DNA of 5,872 nt from Thermococcus sp. (GTDB taxonomy: Archaea > Methanobacteriota_B > Thermococci > Thermococcales > Thermococcaceae), in contig JALTMZ010000084.1 of assembly GCA_027001105.1 (NCBI GenBank), positions 1 to 5,872 of the forward strand, written 5' to 3'. Positions 1 through 5,217 of this stretch are shown piece by piece. The translations under genes were made by a program, and so were the position numbers. Under the pieces are notes generated by a model. It did not search any database. It was not told where the DNA came from and worked only from the letters and a program-made list of their open reading frames with translations. The stretch's first letter is position 1. Every line of letters begins with the position of its first letter.

Positions 1-281
1 TTAAAGAACCACTCTGGTGGGCAATAGCTGTGACAGCAATCTTTGGCTCTGCGATGGTGAGCTATTCAACGGAGCGTTATAAGGCAGCGTATGGAAGCGA
101 CATTTACAAAGAAATATCTGCAATGCGGTACCTTATCGGAAAGAGGGACGAAAGGATATTCCTAACAATGCTATTCTGCTTAACCGGGCAAATAAAAGCT
201 CTCTTTGTTCTATTAGCAGTCTTAACAAATCTTAGAATAGTGGCGACAGTTTGGCTGGTATGGAAAAATAAGAGAGGTTAA
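1..281 (+). CDS. C-terminal end of CDP-alcohol phosphotransferase, probable DIP-phosphate synthase (DIPPS) domain; 5' truncated
   Basis: The frame is open from base 3 and 92 residues are visible before TAA at 279-281. An in-frame GTG at base 30 is an internal valine, not the start. The residues SYSTERYKAAYG followed by GKRDERIF match the late conserved block of CDP-alcohol phosphatidyltransferases (SYxRARxE...G...R.ER). Hydrophobic stretches before it (WWAIAVTAIFG) and after it (from IFLTMLFC to VWLVW) look like the last membrane helices. The catalytic DGxxAR...GxxxDxxxD motif must lie upstream, outside the window. In the IPCT/DIPPS family this domain condenses CDP-inositol with inositol-1-phosphate in the membrane to give phosphorylated DIP. 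A MIPS gene about 5 kb away supports that assignment over archaetidylinositol phosphate synthase. Whether a cytidylyltransferase domain is fused at the N-terminus cannot be seen. The gene is convergent with the ABC operon and overlaps it by four bases. Confidence 0.8.
   Translation, partial: KEPLWWAIAVTAIFGSAMVSYSTERYKAAYGSDIYKEISAMRYLIGKRDERIFLTMLFCLTGQIKALFVLLAVLTNLRIVATVWLVWKNKRG
264..268 (-). terminator. Candidate oligo-T terminator for the ABC operon inside the DIPPS 3' end
   Basis: Read on the minus strand, a T5 tract begins 9 bases past the ATPase TAA stop, within the last codons of DIPPS. It is a single short tract, so it may be weak and allow antisense readthrough into DIPPS. Confidence 0.25.
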
Positions 282-1360
282 ACCAAAAACTCCAGAGCTT
301 TTTCTGTCTTTTTATCAAATAGAACAATCCTGTCTTCTCTGATCTTCACCGTTACCTTCTCTCCAAATGTGAAGTGCTCTCCCTCTGGTGCAAACACTTT
401 AACAAAAGCCTTATCAACGGAAACAGTGACTATCTGCTCCCTTCCAAGAGGTTCGAAAGAGTAGACCTCTCCAACCAACCCTTCACTGATGCCCTTTACA
501 ACCTCTGCATCATGCGGTCTAAATCCAAGGAGCACTTCCTTTATGCCGAGCTTTTCAATCAGTCCCCTATACTGAGCAGGAACCGGTATCCTGCTTTCAT
601 AAATCCTTAAGTAGCCATTTTCAACCTCCGCTTCAACGAAGTTCATGGGTGGATTTCCAAGGAATCCCCCAACGAACTTGTATTTTGGCTTGTAATAGAC
701 CTCATCTGGAGTCCCCACTTGGAGTATCTTCCCTTCCCTAATCACAGCTATTCTATCAGCCATTGCTAACGCCTCAGCTTGGTCGTGAGTAACGTAAACT
801 GCCGTAATGCCTAACTCCTTCTGCAGTCTCTTCAGCTCAGCTCTAACCTCAATTCTAAGCAAAGCATCTAAGTTGCTTAAAGGTTCATCCAAAAGCAGGA
901 CATCAGGCTCTTTGACTAAAGCTCTCGCTATTGCAACTCTCTGCTGCTGACCACCGCTGAGTTGCCATGGATATCTGTCAAGCAGGTTTTCAATGTGAAG
1001 CATCTTTGCAACTTCTATAACCTTCTTCTCAATTTCCTGCTTGGGAGCTTTTCTCAGCTCAAGAGGAAACGCTATATTGTCAAAAACCTTCATGTGAGGA
1101 TAAAGTGCCCAGTTCTGAAAGACTAAGCCAACATTTCTATCTTTTGGTGGAATCTCTGTAACATCCCGATCATCAAAGTAAATTCTCCCACTTGTCGGTT
1201 TATAAATCCCGGCTATTGTGTAGAGCAAAGTGGATTTTCCACTTCCTGAAGGACCTAACAATGCCATGAACTCTCTATCATCGATTTTTAGATTAATATT
1301 GTCCAGAGCCGTGAAGTCTCCAAATTTTTTGGTTATATTCTCAAGGGTAATCTTAACCAT
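278..1360 (-). CDS. MalK-like ABC transporter ATPase of a carbohydrate/polyol importer
   Basis: This 360-residue cytoplasmic ATPase powers the importer encoded by the two permeases and binding protein just upstream. All nucleotide-binding motifs are intact: Walker A GPSGSGKST at 36-44, Q-loop Gln82 (VFQNWALYPHM), signature LSGGQ at 134-138, Walker B VLLLDE at 154-159, D-loop SNLD at 162-165 and switch His192 (VTHD). About 120 residues follow the NBD and form the MalK/UgpC-type regulatory (TOBE/OB-like) domain, including LLGFRPHDAEV; the overall length is normal for the family. I chose the ATG at 1358-1360 over an upstream GTG at 1387. The ATG has GAGGTG six bases before it, and homologues typically begin close to this MVKITLENITKKFG segment. 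It is the last gene of the operon, 10 bp after the MalG-like permease. Its TAA stop overlaps the convergent DIPPS stop. The transported substrate cannot be read from the ATPase. Confidence 0.93.
   Translation of the reverse strand: MVKITLENITKKFGDFTALDNINLKIDDREFMALLGPSGSGKSTLLYTIAGIYKPTSGRIYFDDRDVTEIPPKDRNVGLVFQNWALYPHMKVFDNIAFPLELRKAPKQEIEKKVIEVAKMLHIENLLDRYPWQLSGGQQQRVAIARALVKEPDVLLLDEPLSNLDALLRIEVRAELKRLQKELGITAVYVTHDQAEALAMADRIAVIREGKILQVGTPDEVYYKPKYKFVGGFLGNPPMNFVEAEVENGYLRIYESRIPVPAQYRGLIEKLGIKEVLLGFRPHDAEVVKGISEGLVGEVYSFEPLGREQIVTVSVDKAFVKVFAPEGEHFTFGEKVTVKIREDRIVLFDKKTEKALEFLV
299..313 (+). terminator. Candidate oligo-T terminator for DIPPS inside the ATPase 3' end
   Basis: Two T5 tracts, at 299-303 and 309-313, follow the DIPPS stop by 18 and 28 bases on the plus strand. 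Archaeal RNA polymerase can terminate at such T-runs without a hairpin. They lie in the antisense strand of the last ATPase codons, because no intergenic space exists. Confidence 0.35.
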
Positions 1361-1366
1361 TTCAAC

Positions 1367-1372
1367 CACCTC
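1367..1372 (-). promoter_or_regulatory. Ribosome binding site deciding the ATPase start
   Basis: On the minus strand GAGGTG stands six bases before ATG 1360 and overlaps the TGA stop of the upstream permease (1371-1373). It matches the archaeal 16S anti-SD and makes ATG 1360 preferable to GTG 1387, which has no comparable site at suitable spacing. The overlap with the stop suggests coupled translation of permease and ATPase. Confidence 0.75.
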
Positions 1373-2240
1373 AACCTTTGATTCCACCTGAATAACCCTG
1401 CAGTAATATCTGCTGAGCCGTAAGGAAGAATATTATAGTTGGAAGCAGATAAAGGGTTCCAGCCGCAGCTACCAGCGGCATGTGTGTGTATTCAGCTTCG
1501 ATGTTTGCCTCAATAAATGTCGCTAAGGTCTGATCAATGAGGAAAGTTCTCACGTAGATTATGTCCTGCCAGCCAGCCAAGAATGCAAAGAGTGCAACAG
1601 CCAAGATTCCCGGCTTAATTAAAGGCAGCATGATTTCCCACCAGACTTTTATCCTTGATGCTCCGTCAATTATGCCCGACCATTCAAACTCCCAAGGTAT
1701 CGTGTCAAAGAAGCCCTTCATCAACCAGACAGACATCGGAATCTCAAGAGCCGCCCTTGCCAGTATCACGTAGAAGAATGAGTAAAGCCTTATCAAGTCT
1801 GGGCTCTGTGGAAATGTCAAACGGTAGAGCAAGTAAACACCAACAATTAATGCAACTCCCGGAAAGGCGTGAAGAATTAAGAGCAGAATCATCATATGCT
1901 TTCTCCCTTTAAAGTCAATTCTTGAAAGTGAGTATCCAGCCAAGGCACTTATGAATGTTACAACCCCTGAAACTCCAAGAGCAACCACAAGGGTATGGAA
2001 TGTAACTTTCAGTATGTTTGTTCTGATCCCACCTGTCGTTGCCAGTTTTCCTTGAAACACATTAATCCAGTTCTCTAAAGTAAAGTGGAATGATTTTAGA
2101 TCCAAATTGGTAACCATCTCCTTGCTGAAGCTTGATAGCACTAACAGAGAAAAGCCGAGGATCAAAGGCAAGCTTGCGAAGAGGATTGCAAGAATAATCA
2201 CCCACTCATATCTGCTCGGTCTTGTTTCTACATCTTTCAT
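1371..2240 (-). CDS. MalG-like ABC transporter permease (binding-protein-dependent transport inner membrane component)
   Basis: This 289-residue protein has about six membrane helices, roughly at 13-38, 75-107, 114-140, 152-178, 213-236 and 259-282. It has the cytoplasmic coupling loop of this permease family near 182-211 (PWEFEWSGIIDGAS...LPLIKPG) and a C-terminus ending GGIKG, as is usual for MalG-type subunits. With the MalF-like protein it would form the channel across the cytoplasmic membrane. In the EAA loop the glutamate normally five residues before the conserved Asp (D192) is Trp187, and the two following alanines are Ser and Gly. Glu186 is retained one position earlier. The ATG start overlaps the upstream permease stop by one base (TGATG), with GGTGA six bases before the ATG, so translation is probably coupled. 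The TGA stop lies inside the ATPase ribosome binding site. The family assignment is firm; the substrate is unknown. Confidence 0.93.
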   Translation of the reverse strand: MKDVETRPSRYEWVIILAILFASLPLILGFSLLVLSSFSKEMVTNLDLKSFHFTLENWINVFQGKLATTGGIRTNILKVTFHTLVVALGVSGVVTFISALAGYSLSRIDFKGRKHMMILLLILHAFPGVALIVGVYLLYRLTFPQSPDLIRLYSFFYVILARAALEIPMSVWLMKGFFDTIPWEFEWSGIIDGASRIKVWWEIMLPLIKPGILAVALFAFLAGWQDIIYVRTFLIDQTLATFIEANIEAEYTHMPLVAAAGTLYLLPTIIFFLTAQQILLQGYSGGIKG

Positions 2241-3187
2241 CAGAAGTCACCCCTTGGTCTTTTCATCATTTTCTCAAATTGTAGAACTTTCAGGGTTACA
2301 AATCCTCCAATCACGCCAATGATTGACAATATCACTGCTGCCGCTGCCGCCAATCCTTGATCCTGCTCTCCTCTACCAAAGGCTGTGTTGAACACATACA
2401 ATGCAAGAGTTGTTCCGTAGTCCCTGTTCACCAAGTCCCACTGAACAAGAAGGAAGATGTGCGGATACGTGGTGAGCAGGCTTAGGAACTGCCATGTTAA
2501 CACATAGAGGAAGTGCCACTTTGTAAGGGGAATTAGGATTTTTCTTGAAATTTCCCAAGCTGATGCACCATCAACCCTTGCAGCAATTACAAGCTCCCTT
2601 GGAATCTGGTTCAAAGCTGATGTGAAGACTATCATGCCAAAGCTCACACCAACAAGACCGTTCACAAAAATAATTATGCTCCATGCTCCCCAAGGTACAG
2701 TTTGGCCCCAGGGAATTGGCTGAGAAATCACTCCAAGCTTCATTAAAATTGAGTTCAATGTCCCAATTTCACTTCCATGGAAGAAATAATACCAAACAAG
2801 GCTGTAAACAGCTATTGGAGACATTCTCGGCAGAAGCCAGAGAAGCCTAAAACTTGAAGCTGGCTTTTCGCTTATGAAGAAAGTAGCTAAGGCTAATGCC
2901 AAACCACCAAAAACGTTAATTATGAGCGTAATCCCAACGAAAACTATTGTGGTTAGCAGCACAGCCTTAAAAGTTGGATCATGCTGAAACATATAAAACA
3001 ATCGCTCATAATTATAAAGCCCAACAAAGTCTTTAAGATACCTCTCAACATTCCAGTTCCGCATCTGGGTGAAGCTTATATAGACCGTCATAATAAGCGG
3101 AATCAAATAGAACAGCACAACCATCAGAAGCATTGGAGAAAGAAAAAAGGAAAGGGCTGTAAACTTCTCCTTATTAATTTTATTCAT
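2240..3187 (-). CDS. MalF/UgpA-like ABC transporter permease
   Basis: This 315-residue membrane protein has about six hydrophobic helices, near 10-40, 75-105, 112-136, 168-192, 225-250 and 279-302. The short N-terminal part before the second helix places it with UgpA/LacF-like subunits, not with the much longer enterobacterial MalF. The coupling loop is at about 195-222 (IPRELVIAARVDGAS...ILIPLTKW). The canonical EAA glutamate is replaced by Ile201, while the following AA, Asp206 and Gly207 are kept. The usual Pro in the LP..P part is also changed (IPLTKW). It would pair with the MalG-like subunit to form the translocation pore. The ATG start has GAGGTG five bases upstream and lies 12 bp after the binding-protein stop. 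The TGA stop overlaps the next start by one base. Substrate specificity cannot be determined from the sequence. Confidence 0.93.
   Translation of the reverse strand: MNKINKEKFTALSFFLSPMLLMVVLFYLIPLIMTVYISFTQMRNWNVERYLKDFVGLYNYERLFYMFQHDPTFKAVLLTTIVFVGITLIINVFGGLALALATFFISEKPASSFRLLWLLPRMSPIAVYSLVWYYFFHGSEIGTLNSILMKLGVISQPIPWGQTVPWGAWSIIIFVNGLVGVSFGMIVFTSALNQIPRELVIAARVDGASAWEISRKILIPLTKWHFLYVLTWQFLSLLTTYPHIFLLVQWDLVNRDYGTTLALYVFNTAFGRGEQDQGLAAAAAVILSIIGVIGGFVTLKVLQFEKMMKRPRGDF
2247..2253 (-). promoter_or_regulatory. Ribosome binding site of the MalG-like permease
   Basis: GGGGTGA on the minus strand lies six bases before ATG 2240 and within the last codons of the MalF-like permease. Together with the TGATG stop-start overlap it indicates translational coupling between the two permeases, which are needed in equal amounts. 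Confidence 0.7.
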
Positions 3188-3192
3188 GCTCC

Positions 3193-3198
3193 CACCTC
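3193..3198 (-). promoter_or_regulatory. Ribosome binding site of the MalF-like permease
   Basis: GAGGTG on the minus strand, five bases before ATG 3187, fills most of the 12-bp gap after the binding-protein TGA. The gap leaves no room for a terminator or processing hairpin between binding protein and permease. Confidence 0.7.
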
Positions 3199-3199
3199 T

Positions 3200-4825
3200 T
3201 CACTGTGGAAACTTCCAGTTCTTTGGAATCTCTCCCTGTATCTCAACATTCTCCTTGAGCTCTGGATCAGCGTTAACCTTCTGGATAATGTAATTAACGG
3301 CATCTTCTGGTGTCATTTCACCTCTGAGGACCTTATCAACCGCTTCCTTGAAGATATCTGCCAGTGCTGGATACTTTGGATGTGCCGGGGCTAAATGCGT
3401 GTATTCAAGCATGTAGCTGACATCTGCCAAGAACTGTGCGTTGATTGGATTGACCGTCGCTTGGACAATGTTCTTGATGTTATCCTTAACTGTCGGATCC
3501 AAGTCGAGATTGAGGTTCTTCAAGTCATTGAGCCACTTCTCGTCTTTAATAAGCTTTGCTGCCTCTTTTCTAACTGGGAGGTGTGCTGAGATAACGCTGT
3601 GGATTGCATTGATGTCTGGATCGCTCGCCTTTATGATCATGAGGAATGCAAGCATGTGGTAAACATCTTTAAGCTCGTCGTACTTCGGATTCTGGGCACC
3701 GGCTTTTGAGTTTATCATCCAAATGAAGGGCTGGCTGAGTGTTACTGGCTTGTCTCCCTTTTCTCCAGCCGGGAATAAAGTGTAGGCAAACCATTCTTTA
3801 ACTTCCTCAGGTTTCAGACCCCTGCCGTGATAGTACTGCTTTGTCTGCCACTCTGTCCAGTACCATGTACCACCTATGTCGAAGAGAGTTTTTCCTTCAA
3901 CAATTGTTGGGTGAATCTGCTTAGCCCAGTCCCAGCTCATTATGTCTTTTGGAAGCAAGCCATCTTGGGCAAACTTCCACTCAACGTAGAGCCACTTGTA
4001 CACAGCTGGAACATCAACGACGAGCTTTCCGGTGTTTGGATCGTAAAGCTTTCCGCCAAAGGCGAAGATAAACTGTATCAGGTCCGGGTGAGCTGAACCC
4101 TTTCTGTGGATCAATCCCCATTCAGCAGCACCGCTCTCTTTTGCCTTCTTTGCCCAGTAGTAGACATCGCTCCATGTAAACTCCCCACTTTTCACCTTTT
4201 CGGGAAGGGTGTTCACGTCAAGTCCAATCTTTGCGGCAACATCTTTTCTAACGTAGAGTGGTCTTGCTTCTGTATCTTGGGGCAGACCATAGAGCCTTCC
4301 CTTGTACTTTGAAGCCTCTATGAGTGATGGGTAAAAATCATCAATGACGCTCTTATAGGCGTTTGCATAGTCCGTTATGTCAAGAATGTAGCCTTCATCT
4401 GCCAGTGTCGGGAGGAATGCATAGGAGTTCACAAAGAAGTCTCCAGCTTGTCCAAGTGGTTGCTTGCTGAGGTACTCCTTATAGGCATCTTGGAAAGATG
4501 CAACGTAGTGCGTGTCTGTAATCACAATTTTCACTTTAATACCATTCTCTTCCCAGATTTTGTTTATCCTTCTCGCTGCTTCAACAATACCATAGACTCT
4601 CATGACACTGTTGGGGTCACCTGAACCCCATGCAGAGAACTTGACTTCACTAATACCATTCTGCTCAAGAACCTTACCTATTGCCACTACATCTTTTGTA
4701 AAGTCTCCAGTAAGCTGAACTTTACCCGCTGTCTGAGTGGCTGTTTCTTTCTCACCACCGATACAACCGCTGGCAATCACTCCGAGAAGCAATATTGCAA
4801 CCAACCATACGGCTTTTGCCTTCAT
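3200..4825 (-). CDS. Lipoprotein solute-binding protein of carbohydrate-type ABC importer (family 1 / MalE-like)
   Basis: This 541-residue extracellular receptor captures the solute and delivers it to the permeases. The N-terminus is a lipoprotein signal: Lys2/Lys4, a hydrophobic stretch at 5-18, then IASGC with the lipid-anchored Cys at 21. A short Glu/Thr-rich linker follows. The mature protein shows features of extracellular sugar-binding proteins: a first β-strand FSAWGSGDP at 63-71, a DFFVNSYAFLPTLADEGYILDIT block, YGLPQDTEARPLYVRKD, and an aromatic cluster GGTWYWTEWQ that could line a ligand site. It is clearly longer than many MalE proteins, with extra sequence around 35-60 and in the C-terminal third. 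The start is ATG 4825, with AGGTGA five bases before it; a GTG at 4834 lies inside that ribosome site and was rejected. It is first in the operon, as is common, and transcribed divergently from the MIPS gene. The ligand is unknown. Context points to inositol-related compounds, but sugars are equally compatible with the fold. Confidence 0.9.
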   Translation of the reverse strand: MKAKAVWLVAILLLGVIASGCIGGEKETATQTAGKVQLTGDFTKDVVAIGKVLEQNGISEVKFSAWGSGDPNSVMRVYGIVEAARRINKIWEENGIKVKIVITDTHYVASFQDAYKEYLSKQPLGQAGDFFVNSYAFLPTLADEGYILDITDYANAYKSVIDDFYPSLIEASKYKGRLYGLPQDTEARPLYVRKDVAAKIGLDVNTLPEKVKSGEFTWSDVYYWAKKAKESGAAEWGLIHRKGSAHPDLIQFIFAFGGKLYDPNTGKLVVDVPAVYKWLYVEWKFAQDGLLPKDIMSWDWAKQIHPTIVEGKTLFDIGGTWYWTEWQTKQYYHGRGLKPEEVKEWFAYTLFPAGEKGDKPVTLSQPFIWMINSKAGAQNPKYDELKDVYHMLAFLMIIKASDPDINAIHSVISAHLPVRKEAAKLIKDEKWLNDLKNLNLDLDPTVKDNIKNIVQATVNPINAQFLADVSYMLEYTHLAPAHPKYPALADIFKEAVDKVLRGEMTPEDAVNYIIQKVNADPELKENVEIQGEIPKNWKFPQ

Positions 4826-4830
4826 TGTCC

Positions 4831-4836
4831 TCACCT
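4831..4836 (-). promoter_or_regulatory. Ribosome binding site deciding the binding-protein start
   Basis: AGGTGA on the minus strand sits five bases before ATG 4825. The alternative GTG start at 4832-4834 is part of this same hexamer, so it is unlikely to be used for initiation. Confidence 0.75.
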
Positions 4837-4856
4837 ACTATCGGTTTTAAAAGTCA

Positions 4857-4871
4857 GAGCCGAAGAGGCTC
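4857..4871 (-). repeat. 5-bp inverted repeat in the leader/promoter of the ABC operon
   Basis: GAGCC and GGCTC, separated by five bases, form a perfect inverted repeat about 32 bp before the binding-protein ATG. It is the most GC-rich element in an AT-rich leader. On the longer leader model it would be an RNA hairpin. If the proximal TATA-like element at 4882-4889 is used, it overlaps the transcription start and could be an operator. The arms are short, so chance is possible. Confidence 0.35.
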
Positions 4872-4926
4872 CAAAGAAGGTTATTTAAGAAAGCAGATCG
4901 GAGTCATATTTTAGTTAGCTTTTGTT

Positions 4927-4941
4927 ATTTATAAAATTTGT
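4927..4941 (-). promoter_or_regulatory. Candidate archaeal promoter (BRE + TATA box) of the ABC operon
   Basis: Read on the minus strand, ACAAAT (BRE-like, 4936-4941) runs straight into TTTATAAAT (TATA box, 4927-4935). A start about 25 bp downstream would fall near 4905 and give a leader of about 80 nt before ATG 4825. A weaker TATA-like TTAAATAA at about 4882-4889 would give a start near 4858 and a leader of about 30 nt. The sequence alone does not decide between them. Confidence 0.45.
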
Positions 4942-5151
4942 GGACTTCTGAGGGTTAAAAAGGAGTTATGCCCACTTTTGCGAGTAGTATTGAGAGTAGA
5001 ACGTTCGAAATCTTTAAAAATCAAACTAATATTAATAAATATTTGGAAGTTTTTCCTCGCTGTATTGCGACCATACCCTGTGCAATTCCGAGTTTTAAGG
5101 CTTCCAGTACTTGCACCTCTGCCAGACAAAAGCTTCCCATATTATATAATC

Positions 5152-5165
5152 ATAAAAATTTTTAT
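5152..5165. repeat. 14-bp perfect palindrome at the MIPS promoter
   Basis: ATAAAAATTTTTAT reads identically on both strands and overlaps the preferred TATA box. It lies 1 bp from another perfect palindrome, ATTATATAAT at 5141-5150. Palindromic TATA regions can bind TBP in either orientation or be a dimeric-regulator site, but such AT-only palindromes also arise by composition. Confidence 0.4.
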
Positions 5166-5167
5166 AA
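5154..5167 (+). promoter_or_regulatory. Candidate archaeal promoter (BRE + TATA) of MIPS
   Basis: A-rich AAAAAT is followed by TTTTATAA (about 5160-5167), a good BRE/TATA pair. It predicts a start near 5189 and an A-rich leader of about 30 nt before ATG 5218. A second TATA-like element, ATTATATAAT at 5141-5150, would start transcription near 5170 but is preceded by pyrimidine-rich CTTCCC, a poor BRE. The downstream element is preferred. Confidence 0.5.
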
Positions 5168-5204
5168 ACAAAAAATATTTAACATACATAAAACATACAA
5201 AAAC

Positions 5205-5211
5205 GGAGGTG
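5205..5211 (+). promoter_or_regulatory. Ribosome binding site of MIPS
   Basis: GGAGGTG is the strongest Shine-Dalgarno match in the window and is the first occurrence of G after a 72-base G-free stretch. It is six bases from ATG 5218 and only three from ATG 5215, which favours the second ATG. Confidence 0.75.
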
Positions 5212-5217
5212 GCGATG

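Larger units (their letters stand above)
4837..5204. other. Divergent intergenic region between ABC operon and MIPS
   Basis: The region has three parts. About 4837-4945 carries the ABC promoter and leader with the GAGCC/GGCTC repeat. About 5044-5135 is visibly less AT-rich than its flanks and is the central part of an unrecognised 39-codon minus-strand reading frame (5021-5140). About 5133-5204 is free of G on the plus strand and contains the MIPS TATA elements plus a direct repeat AACATAC at 5181-5187 and 5192-5198. No tRNA, snoRNA C/D boxes, CRISPR repeat or insertion-sequence end was recognised. Two longer frames across it (plus 4968-5279, minus 4929-5129) look non-coding. Confidence 0.6.

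Noticed and set aside
374..610. 78-residue plus-strand frame
   Set aside because: It lies wholly antisense to the ATPase gene, has no ribosome site and its sequence does not resemble a protein family; it is a shadow of the real gene.
1361..1387. GTG 1387 as start of the ATPase
   Set aside because: It would add nine residues, and the GAGGTG ribosome site with ideal spacing serves ATG 1360, where the family N-terminus begins.
4826..4834. GTG 4834 as start of the binding protein
   Set aside because: The GTG is part of the AGGTGA ribosome site for ATG 4825, and the signal peptide is complete from ATG 4825.
4929..5129. 66-residue minus-strand frame
   Set aside because: Its composition (Ser/Thr/Asn/Arg-rich, no hydrophobic pattern) is non-coding-like and it covers the likely ABC promoter. 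The alternative minus frame 5021-5140 is more protein-like.
5133..5217. Binding site for the Thermococcales heat-shock regulator Phr
   Set aside because: The known site has conserved C and G positions flanked by TTT/AAA. The G-free stretch around the TATA boxes has no G on the plus strand, so I could not place a convincing match, though MIPS regulation by heat is known in the group.
4837..5217. TrmB-type or TGM-type (TATCAC-N5-GTGATA) sugar-regulator operator
   Set aside because: Neither half-site arrangement was found in the intergenic region; AGTAGTATTGAGAGTA near 4983-4998 is only a vague resemblance.
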